A DNA stretch of 64,000 bases from Microglena sp. YARC (lineage: Eukaryota; Chlorophyta; Chlorophyceae; Chlamydomonadales; Chlamydomonadaceae): assembly GCA_022414725.1 (NCBI GenBank), contig CM039462.1, positions 47,638,685-47,702,684 of the forward strand, written 5' to 3'. Shown here piece by piece: positions 12,326 to 21,416 of this stretch. The position numbers and the translations under genes were made by a program. Position 1 is the stretch's first letter, and each line of letters begins with the position of its first letter. Below the pieces are notes generated by a model, which saw nothing but the letters and a program-made list of their open reading frames with translations, did no database searches and was not told the DNA's origin.

Positions 12326-12536
12326 GATACTCCCATCGTGTCTCCAGCAAAACCGCTCTCAATGCCGACGAGGCTGACTTGAAGTCGCTCTCTGGGAGGG
12401 GGAAGAAGCACTCCCTGGATGAGGTGCTGAGCAGCATAGAGAACTCTCTAGGTGACCTGATGAATATGGAGAGTGGACAGAGCATGTCCGGGCGCCTGCT
12501 GGAGATGGGCAACCTGTACAGGATCACTGAGAAACA
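12326..12536 (+). CDS. Membrane sensor histidine kinase, exon C (linker)
   Basis: The exon begins after CATTATCTTCAG. Joined to exon B in phase 1 it reads GYSHRVSSKTALNADEADLK and continues to EVLSSIENSLGDLMNMESGQ and LLEMGNLYRITEKQ. The composition is soluble and helical, with a Ser/Lys-rich stretch (SLSGRGKKHSLDE). It lies between the last membrane helix and the HisKA domain, where sensor kinases carry a signalling linker. A donor at GTAACG (12537) gives phase 2, which does not match the frame wanted in exon D. A one-base error or a different boundary is likely. No named domain recognised. Confidence 0.5.
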
Positions 12537-12541
12537 GTAAC

Positions 12542-12573
<32 letters not shown>

Positions 12574-12800
12574 GTGGGTGGGTTGGGGGGGTGGGGTGGG
12601 GTGGGGGGTGGGGGGGGCAAGTTGTGTGTGTGTGGGTTGCTAGGGTGGACCTGATGAAAATGGGGGGTGGACAGAGCATGTTCCGAGCGCCTGCTGGAGA
12701 TGGCAACCTGTACAGGATCACTAGAACAGTAACGTGTGTGTGTGTGTGTGTGTAGTGTGTGTGTGTGGGGGGGGGGGGGGGGGGGGGGGGGGACGGGGGG
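12537..12800 (+). repeat. Donor-junction copy and G-rich tract after exon C
   Basis: (GT)n and long G runs, with one partial copy of the exon C end plus donor at about 12637-12740 (GGACCTGATGAAAATGG through GTAACGTGTG). A second (GT)n and a G run follow at 12734-12792. Confidence 0.75.
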
Positions 12801-13867
12801 GGAGGAAGCTGAGAAGTTTGCTGCTCAAGCTGGGGGTGGCCACTGCTTTCGATTTTCAACAACTGAGACCAGCTCCAAATCAAATAATCAACGAAGTGAA
12901 TAGCAATAACTCCTCTGTTATTTTGCAGTTGGTGACGAGATTGATGTTGAGGAGGAAGCTGAGAAGTTGCTACTTAAGCTGGGGGTGGCCACTGCTTTTG
13001 CTTGACTGTAGTAACGACCGATAACTTAAAATCAACCAAGCGACTAATAAATGCAGTGAATAACATAATATATTTTTTGCAGTTGGCGACGAGATTGATG
13101 TTGAGGAGGATGCTGAGAAGTTGCTGCTCAAGCTGGGAGTGGCCACTGCTTTTGCTTGACTGTAGTAACGACCGATAACTTAAAATCAACTAAGCGACTA
13201 ATAAATGAAGTGAATAACATAACATTTTTTGTGTGCAGTTGTTGACAAGATTGATGTTGAGGAGGAAGCTGAGTAGTTGCTGCTCAAGCTGGGAGTGGCC
13301 ACAGCTTTTGTTTTTTTACAACTAAGACCCAGCTTAAAAATTTACTAAGGCGACTAATAAATGAAGTGAATAACATAAATTCTTTTTTGTGGGCAGTTGG
13401 TGACGAGATTGATGTTGAAAAAGAGGAAGCTGAAGAAAGTTGCTGCTCAAGCTGGGAGTGGCCACTGCTTTTCGTTTTTTACAACTAAAGACCAGCTTAA
13501 AATCAACTAGCGACTCATCAACTAAGTGAATAACATAACATTATTTTATTTTGGCAAGTTGGTGACGAGATTGAATGTTGAAGAGGAAGCTGAAAAGTTG
13601 TTTCCTGGCTCAAGCTGGGAGTGGCCACTGCTTCTGTTTTTTACAACTAAGATCAGCTTAAAATCAACTTAGCGACTCATCAAAGAAGTAAATAACATAA
13701 CATTCTTTTATTTTGCAGTTGGCGACGAGATTGATGTTGATGAGGAAGCTGAGAAGTTGCTGCTCAAGCTGGGGGTGGCCACTGCTTTCGGTTTTTCCTA
13801 ACACCTGAGAGCTTCTAATCAAATAATCAACTAAGTGATAACAATATCACTTCTGTTATTTTGCAGT
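12800..13867 (+). repeat. Acceptor-junction array upstream of kinase exon D
   Basis: Seven copies, about 150-165 bp each. Each has TTTTGCAG or a variant, then about 75 bases encoding an acidic helix (GDEIDVEEEAEKLLLKLGVA), then AT-rich intron with AACTAAG and TAAATGAAGTGAATAAC. Copies start near 12927, 13080, 13238, 13394, 13554 and 13717, with a truncated one near 12800. Some copies encode a stop right after the helix, so they could act as alternative last exons or as poison exons. Confidence 0.85.
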
Positions 13868-14282
13868 TGGCGACGGAGATGATGTCGGACCGGGCGGAGG
13901 AGGCTGAGAAAGTTGACTGCTCAAGCTGGGGATGGCCATGCTAGTAGCAAACTGTCCACCTTGACCAGGATGCCAACAGGGGAGACGTCCCTCTGTACTG
14001 GCTGCAAATTGGAGTGACCACTAGTGACCAGCTACCACCAAGCAGGTGTCAGCCAGCCTGCGCCGGCGTGGCAGCCAGGCTGGCAATGGTGGTCAGGCTG
14101 AGGGTGGCCAGGCTGGCATCTCGGAGGCCACCCTGGCAGCAATGCTGGTCGGTCCGGATGGCTTGGCTTGGAAAGAAGTAGTGGAATCACTGCAAGAGCA
14201 ACAGCTCTTGATATGTTAGCGCAATGAATTATGAAGACCCACTGAATGGAGTGTTGGCCCTGATCCCAGAATGTGGTGGGCG
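13868..14282 (+). CDS. Membrane sensor histidine kinase, exon D (HisKA domain with H-box)
   Basis: The exon begins after ATTTTGCAG and ends at donor GTGAGT (14283). A middle frame reads QAGISEATLAAMLVGPDGLA, then KEVVESLQEQQ, a dimerisation-helix-like stretch. The 3' end encodes an H-box: comparing this copy with its two downstream copies, the consensus is HDMKNPLNGVLALSQNVV or close to it. That matches the H-[ED]-x-[KR]-[NT]-P-L pattern around the phospho-accepting histidine of HisKA domains. The exon itself has several one-base disruptions around the H-box, so its literal translation is broken. The duplicated copies help to separate sequencing error from real decay. Confidence 0.5.
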
Positions 14283-14734
14283 GTGAGTGTGTGTGTAGGG
14301 TTATTGAAGAAAGCTTTGTTTTCCCGTGATGCGCTTGCACTAGTGGTATGGTGCTTGGCTTGGAGGAGGTGGGTGGGGATATCAACTGCAAGAACACAAC
14401 TCTGATATAGTGCACTGACATTAAGAACCCACTGAATGGAGTGTTGGCCCTGTCTCCAGAACCGTGTAAGGCGGTAAGTGTGTGTGTAAGCGTAATGAGA
14501 GCTTGTTTTCGTGAGCGCTTGCAACTATGTATGGTGGCTTGGCTTGGAGGAGGGGGTTGGAATCCACTGCAGGACACAGCTCTGATATACGCGCATGATA
14601 ATGAAGAAACCCACTGAATGGAGTGTTGGCCTGTCCCAGAATGTGGTGGCGGTGAGTGGTGGGTTAGTGGTGTATTGGAGCATGTATGAAGTATGTAAAC
14701 ACATACGTATTGGTGTATGGTAAGATAATATGTT
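14283..14734 (+). repeat. Donor-junction array downstream of kinase exon D
   Basis: Two more copies of the exon D 3' end, each with CACTGAATGGAGTGTTGGCC and a donor (GTAAGT at about 14473, GTGAGT at about 14652), spaced about 180 bp. Downstream is GT/GTA-rich intron start. Confidence 0.8.
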
Positions 14735-15493
14735 ATGTGCGTGTATAGCTTTGCGACCAGCTTAACGTCTTTGCGAGCCTTAGCCTACCACTTCCCACCC
14801 ACCCACACCGCCCATCGCACCCCTGTCTTACCCCCTCCGCCACCTCCCCCTCCCCCAGGGCACCTTAGGCAGATCCCCGAGGTAGCTTGCGACCAGCTCA
14901 AGCGTTGTGCGAGCATGTGCCTACCACTTCCGTTCCCCACCCAACTCCCCATACTCATCCCATCCCTGTCTTACCTCACCCCTCCGCCCTCCGCCCCTCG
15001 CCCTCCAGGGCAACCTTCCGCGAGATCGGCCAAGGTAGTCTTGCGACCAGCTCAATGTTGTGCAAGCATGGCGCCTAGACTTCCCACCACCCACATCTCA
15101 TCCCACCTCTGTCTTATCCTCCCCCTCCGCCCTCCCCTCCCCCCAGGGCACCTACGCAAGATGCCAAGGTAGCTTGCGACTCAGCTCAACGTCCGTGCGA
15201 GCCATGGCGCTAACTCTTCCCACACCATGCCCACATCTCATCCCACCCTGTCTTACCATCCCCCTCCGCCTTCCCCCTCCCCCCAGGGCACCTTTGGCAA
15301 GATTCCCCAAGGTAGCTTGGCGACCAGCCTCAACTCGTGCCGAGCATGCGCCTACCACTTCCCACCCACCCATTCATACCCACCCTGTCTTACCCCCTCC
15401 CCTTGCCCTCCCTCCCTTCCCCCTTCCCGCCCACCCACTCACTCCGCCCCAACCCCACCCCCCGACCCTATCTGAACCCCGTTGGCCACCCAG
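14735..15493 (+). repeat. Acceptor-junction array upstream of kinase exon E
   Basis: Four clear copies, near 14857, 15008, 15146 and 15284, plus a fragment near 14750. Each has a C-rich tract, CCCCCAG, then GGCACCTT, an AGATCCCCAAGG-like block, GTAGCTTGCGACCAGC and CCTACCACTTCC. Spacing is about 140-150 bp, and the last copy leads into exon E. Confidence 0.85.
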
Positions 15494-15773
15494 GGGCACC
15501 TTTGGCGAGATCCCCAAGGTAGCTTGCGACCAACCTCAACGTCGTCGAGCTTGCGCCTACCACCCTCCTCAAACATGATCAACATGGAGCGCGACATGCT
15601 CAAAAATGATGAACGGGGGGGATGGAGAGTTGAATTCCTCGCTGTCCCAGATTTCCAACCAAGTGGATGAGGTCTTGAAAAGGATGCTCCCCATGGTTGG
15701 CACTCGACTCGCTGTGAACTACGAGCCCAACCCGGCACATACCATTTTGGCGGATGATCAGAGACTTTACCAG
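15494..15773 (+). CDS. Membrane sensor histidine kinase, exon E (between H-box and N-box)
   Basis: The exon starts after CACCCAG and ends at CAG before donor GTTGGT (15774). Readable segments are GTFGEIPKVACDQ, NMINMERDMLKND, then (15606 onward) ELNSSLSQISNQVDEVLKRM, LAVNYEPNPAHTILADDQRL and YQ. This is the usual stretch after HisKA leading into the HATPase_c N-box, where hybrid kinases have a pattern like P...I.GD..RL.QVL.NLL.NA.K. The residues ILADDQRLYQ correspond to that D..RL.Q segment. One frame change near 15605 (a G run) separates the two halves and is probably a base-count error. Confidence 0.6.
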
Positions 15774-16500
15774 GTTGGTCCCCCCACCACACAGACACAC
15801 CACCAACACACACACACAAACCCCCCCCCCACCCACCGACCATCACCGGACAAACACCACAGAACACACACGCAGACCAGCCCATGGTTGGCACTCGACT
15901 CGTGTAGGAACTAACGAACACCAACCCGGCGCATACATTTTGGCGGATGATCGAGGACTTGTACCAGGTTGGTCCCGCCCCACCCACCCACCCCAACCCC
16001 CCACGTCCATGGCCACCACCACAGCACACACAAAGGCCACCAACAAACACAAACACACACACAGCACACAGACCGCCCAATGGTGGGGGGCAGATCAACT
16101 CGTGGTGAACTACGAACCAACCCGCACATTACCAAATCTTGGCAGATGATCTGAGACTGTATAACCAGGTTGGTCCCACCACCTACCACCACCACAAACA
16201 CAAACACACACCACACAGACCCGCCCATGGTGGGGCATCAACTCTGTGGTGAACTACAAACCGCAACCGCGGCACATACCATCTTGGCAGATGAATCTGA
16301 GACTATACCAGGTCGCCCCCCCACCCCCCCCCACGTCCACCCACCCGACCCCACCTCCACCACTTAACGAAACAACAAACACACACAGACAGACACAGAC
16401 CGCACAATGGTGGGCACGGCTTCGCGGTGAAACTAACAAACCCAATCCGGCAATTACCATTTTGGCAGATGATCTAGAGACTAACGAGGTCGCCCCCCCC
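15774..16500 (+). repeat. Donor-junction array downstream of kinase exon E
   Basis: Four copies of the exon E end plus donor, ending near 15970, 16172, 16313 and 16490. Each repeats ATGGTTGGCACTCGACTCG, an ACTACGA..CAACCCGGCACAT block, a TTTTGGC(A/G)GATGAT block and CCAGGTTGGTCCC-type junctions. They are separated by CA- and C-rich intron. Confidence 0.85.
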
Positions 16501-17857
16501 CCCCCCCCCCAAACACAGCCACAAAAACAAAAGACACTCATCCCGACACCAACGCACACACACGATACATGCAACAGTACCCCCCCCCCCCTCCCACCCC
16601 CCGCAGCGTCATTGCATCGGCTCCAAGTAACGCTCGCGAGGGCAGCATCACCATCACCAACCGTTCAATTCCCCAGCTATCAAAACACAATCCCGATGCA
16701 AGAAGACACCACCCATATCCTAACCCTGTCCCAACGTCCAGTCCCTTTCCTACTCCCCCACTAATCACCCCGATCCCACCCACACTACCTTACCACTATC
16801 AATCGACACTGCCCCCACCCACCCCTTCCACACACACTTGCCACCACCTCCCACACCACCCACCACTCCAAACAACCCCACCCAACAGTCCTTCACTGGC
16901 GGTATTGCCAACGCCTTCAAGTACACTTGCAAGGGCAGCGTACCATAAACCATTCAACTCTGGCCAGACGGCCTATACGCACCCTTCTGATGCAAAGACA
17001 GAGACCACCGCATTTCCTAACCTCCCCCTGTCCCCGAACCCCAGTCCCTCTCCTAATTCCACCACCGATCACCCCCATCCCACCCAACACCACCACCGAC
17101 CACCACTTCATCACCACTACGAAAGACACCTCCCCACTCCAACGCACCTCCACCACCTCCCACAGATCTCCGCACCACACCCCCACCCCACCCACCGCCC
17201 AGATCCTACATGCGTCATTCCAACGCTTAGTACATCTTGCAAGGGCAGCGTCACCAAATCAACAACTTCACTCGCTGGCAAGCCTATACCACACCTGTCC
17301 GATGCAAAAGACACACCCAATCCTAAACCTCCCCCTGTCCCAACCCAGTCCTCCTAATGCCCATACTCACTCCCCTCCCCCACCAAACCACACCACCACT
17401 TCCATCACCACTACAAAGACACTTCCCCCCCCCCCGCCCCCTCCCCGCAGCACCCCCACACCGCAACAACCCTATCTCCCCACCTCCGCCCTTCCCCCCA
17501 CCCACCCTCCCCACCCACCGTCACACCCACACCCCATCCCACCCAACAAGGTCCTACACTGCGTCATTGCCTAACGCCTTCCAAGCACACTCGAAGGGCA
17601 GCGTCACCATCGAGCACCTTCAACTTCCGCCAACGCTATATGGCACTCCGATGCGAAGACAACCTCCATTCCTAAATCATCGTCCCCAACCCCAATCCCT
17701 CCCACATTCCCCACCACCACCCACCACCCATCCCACCCACCACCATCCACGACCAACTTCCACCAACCAGCTACCATATCTGACCCCCCCCCCCCCAACC
17801 CCCAAACACCCAATCACAACACCCTCCACCGCAACCAACCCACGCCACCAGACACAG
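16501..17857 (+). repeat. Acceptor-junction array upstream of kinase exon F
   Basis: Four degenerate copies of the exon F start, near 16606, 16889, 17203 and 17549, spaced about 280-345 bp. Each encodes a worn version of the N-box peptide (IANAFKYTCKGSVTI) followed by a CCGATGCGAAGAC-like block. They are embedded in CCCAC/CCACC-rich intron. Proline- and histidine-rich ORFs across this region are intron translations. Confidence 0.8.
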
Positions 17858-18205
17858 GTCCTTCACTGGCGTCATCGCCAACGCCTTCAAGTACAGCACG
17901 CAAGGGCAGTGTCAACCATCGACACCTTCAACTCCGCCGACGGCACTTACTACGGCACCTTCCGATGCGAAGACACACTCGAGCACCAAGAAGCCTCTCC
18001 CCAGAGCAACTGAGAAGTGTTAACCGCCCATAAGCCTCGTGCGCGGAGCAGCTGGGTCTGGGCTTGATGATGGTGAAGCGTCTGATGGCGGCCCCTTTTT
18101 GTGGGCTCCTTCGCGTTGAGGCAACCGGGCCGAATCGGCGAGGGGCCAACAGTGTTGGAGCTGAATTCTTTATGGCTAGCAAGAGATGCGCCCAGCCTGG
18201 TGCAG
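17858..18205 (+). CDS. Membrane sensor histidine kinase, exon F (HATPase N-box and G-box)
   Basis: The exon starts after ACACAG and ends at donor GTGCGT (18206). One frame gives TGVIANAFKY followed by a Q/KGSVTI-like segment, the ATPase N-box (N-A-x-K-[FY]-T, with the Mg-ATP-binding asparagine). YYGTFRCEDT resembles the D-box approach. A second frame gives GLGLMMVKRLMA, the G2-box, and then CGLLRVEATG and SVGAEFFMASK, the end of the Bergerat fold. Frame changes between these boxes mean the exon as assembled cannot be translated whole. A receiver domain could follow beyond the gap but is not seen. Confidence 0.6.
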
Positions 18206-20416
18206 GTGCGTGGGGGTGGGGTGGGGGTGGGGGGAGTCGGGAGGGCTTTCCCTTTGCGTGAGGCAACCGAGAACGGGCATGGTGGGTCCAAGTGCCTGGA
18301 GCTTCTTTTCACATGAGTTAGACGAGAGATCGCTCTGACTCTAGCTTGTGTGAGGTGCGTGGGGGTGGGGTGGGGGGGGAGACTCGGGGAGGGGCTCCTT
18401 ATAGCGTGAGCAAACCGGGAATCGGGAGGGGCCAGTGTGGAGCTGATCTTTATGGCTAGCAGAGATGCGCCCAGCCTGGTGCAGGTGCGTGGGGGTAGAG
18501 GGTGGGGTGGGGGGGAGGTTTTTGGGAGGGGGCCAGTAAGTGGGGCTGCATGCCTCATGGCTAGCAAGGATGCGCCCAGCCTGGTGAGGTTGGGTGGGGT
18601 GGGTGGTTGGTGGGGTGGGGGGAGTTGGGAGGGGCCAGTGTGGGGCTCATGCTCATGGCTAGCAAGGATGGCGCCCAGTTCTGGTGGCAGGTGCCGTGGG
18701 GGGGGGGTGGGTGGTGGGGGTGGGGGGAGATTGGGAGGGGCCAGTGTGGGGCTCATGCTCATGGCTAGCAAGGTATGCGCCCAGCCTGGTGGCAGGTGCG
18801 TGGGGGTGGGCGTGGGGGGAGTTTGGGAGGGCCAGTGTGGGGCTCATTGCTCATGGCTAGCAAGGATAGCGCCCAGCCTGGTGGCAGGTGCGTGGGGGTG
18901 GTGGGTGGGGGGGAGGGGAGGGGCCCAGTGTGGGGGGTCATGGCTCATGGCTACGCAAGGATGCCGCCCAGCCTGGTGCAGGTGCGTGGGGGTGGTGGTG
19001 GCGGGGGAGTTGGGAGGGGCTCAGTGTGGGGCTCATGCTCATGGCTAGCAAGAATGCGCCCAGCCTGGTTGCAGGTGCGTGGGGGTAGTGGTGGGGGAGT
19101 TTGGAGGGGCCAGTGTGGGGTCATGCTCATGGCTAGCAGTGATGCGCCCAGCCTGGTGCAGGTGCGTGGGGGGCGAAGGGGGTGAGGTATCCGTCGGTGG
19201 TGGTGGGAGGGACCGGGGGAAGACTTGGGAGAAGCCGGCCAGGTGTGGGGCTCATTGGCTCATTGGTAGCAAGGATCGCCCAGCTGGTGCAGTGCGTGGT
19301 GTGGGTGGGAGTTTGGGAGGGTCCAGTGTGGGCTCTGCTCATGGTTAGCAAAATAGCGCCCAGCCTGGTTGCAGGTGTAGTGGGGGTGGGGTGGGGGATT
19401 GGGAGGGGCCAGTGTGGGGCTCATGCTCGCGCTAGCAAGGGATGCGCCCAGCCTGGGTGCAGGTGGTGGGGTGGGGTGGGGGGGAGTTGGAAGGGGCCAG
19501 TGTGGGCTCATGCTCATAGGCTAGCAGGATGCGCCCAGTCCTGGTGAGGTGGGAGTGGGGGTGGGGTGGGGTGGTGGGCCGTGGTTGTCGGAATTTGGGA
19601 GGGGCGCAGTGTGGGGCTCATGCTCATGGCTACAAGGATGGGCGGCCAGTCCTTGGTGCCAGGTGCGTGGGGGGCGGGGTGGGTGGTGGGTGGGGGGGGT
19701 TGGGAGGGGCGCAGTGTGGGGCTCATGCTTCATGTGAGCAAGGAGTTGCGCCCAGCTGGTGCAGGTGGTGGGGGTGGGGTGGGGGGGAGTTGGGAGGGGC
19801 CAGTGTGGGGCTCATGCCTCATGGCTGCAAGGATGCGCCCAGCCTGGTGGCAAGGTGCGTGGGGGTGGGGTGGGGGGGCAGTTGGGAGGGGCCAGTGTGG
19901 GGTCATGCTCATGGCTAGCAAGGGATGCGCGCCAGCTGGTGCGGTGCGTGGGGGCGGGGTGGGTTGTTGGGGGTGGGGGGGAGTTGGGGTAGGGGCCAGT
20001 GTGGGGCTCAATGCTCATGGCTAGCAAGAATGCGCCAGCCTGGTTGCAGGTGCGTGGGGGTGGGGTGGGGTTGGTGGGGGTGGGGGGAGAGTTGGGAAGG
20101 GGGCCAGTGTGGGGCTATGCCTCATTGGCTAGCAAGAATGCGCCCAGCCTGGTGCAATGGTGCGTGGGGTGGGGTGGGTGGTGGGGTGGGGGGAGTTGGG
20201 AGGGTCAGTGTGGGGCTCAATGCTCTGGCTAGCAAGAATGCGCCCACCCTGGTGCAGGTGCGTGGGGGTGGGGGTTGGGTGGTGGGGTGGGGGGGAGTTG
20301 GGGGAGGTCCAGTGTGGGGGCTGCAGCTCATGGCTGCAAGAAATGCGCGCAGCCTGGTGCAGGTGCGTGGGGGTGGGGTGGGTGGTGGGGTGGGGTGGGG
20401 TGGGGTGGGGTGGGGT
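18206..20416 (+). repeat. Donor-junction array downstream of kinase exon F
   Basis: About 20 tandem copies, 85-125 bp each, of the exon F end (CTCATGGCTAGCAAGGATGC, CCCAGCCTGGTGCAG) plus donor GTGCGTGGGG and a GTGGGG-rich intron start. The array reaches the assembly gap. It is strongly G-rich on the plus strand. Glycine/tryptophan-rich ORFs here are artefacts. Confidence 0.9.
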
Positions 20417-21416
20417 NNNNNNNNNNNNNNNNNNNNNNNNNNNNNNNNNNNNNNNNNNNNNNNNNNNNNNNNNNNNNNNNNNNNNNNNNNNNNNNNNNNN
20501 NNNNNNNNNNNNNNNNNNNNNNNNNNNNNNNNNNNNNNNNNNNNNNNNNNNNNNNNNNNNNNNNNNNNNNNNNNNNNNNNNNNNNNNNNNNNNNNNNNNN
20601 NNNNNNNNNNNNNNNNNNNNNNNNNNNNNNNNNNNNNNNNNNNNNNNNNNNNNNNNNNNNNNNNNNNNNNNNNNNNNNNNNNNNNNNNNNNNNNNNNNNN
20701 NNNNNNNNNNNNNNNNNNNNNNNNNNNNNNNNNNNNNNNNNNNNNNNNNNNNNNNNNNNNNNNNNNNNNNNNNNNNNNNNNNNNNNNNNNNNNNNNNNNN
20801 NNNNNNNNNNNNNNNNNNNNNNNNNNNNNNNNNNNNNNNNNNNNNNNNNNNNNNNNNNNNNNNNNNNNNNNNNNNNNNNNNNNNNNNNNNNNNNNNNNNN
20901 NNNNNNNNNNNNNNNNNNNNNNNNNNNNNNNNNNNNNNNNNNNNNNNNNNNNNNNNNNNNNNNNNNNNNNNNNNNNNNNNNNNNNNNNNNNNNNNNNNNN
21001 NNNNNNNNNNNNNNNNNNNNNNNNNNNNNNNNNNNNNNNNNNNNNNNNNNNNNNNNNNNNNNNNNNNNNNNNNNNNNNNNNNNNNNNNNNNNNNNNNNNN
21101 NNNNNNNNNNNNNNNNNNNNNNNNNNNNNNNNNNNNNNNNNNNNNNNNNNNNNNNNNNNNNNNNNNNNNNNNNNNNNNNNNNNNNNNNNNNNNNNNNNNN
21201 NNNNNNNNNNNNNNNNNNNNNNNNNNNNNNNNNNNNNNNNNNNNNNNNNNNNNNNNNNNNNNNNNNNNNNNNNNNNNNNNNNNNNNNNNNNNNNNNNNNN
21301 NNNNNNNNNNNNNNNNNNNNNNNNNNNNNNNNNNNNNNNNNNNNNNNNNNNNNNNNNNNNNNNNNNNNNNNNNNNNNNNNNNNNNNNNNNNNNNNNNNNN
21401 NNNNNNNNNNNNNNNN
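20417..21416. other. Assembly gap of exactly 1000 N
   Basis: A round-number run of N, so the true distance is unknown. It separates a G-rich array on the left from a CA-rich array on the right. Open frames spanning it are meaningless. Confidence 0.99.

Noticed and set aside
14032..14577. 181-residue minus-strand ORF
   Set aside because: Antisense to the HisKA exon and its donor copies.
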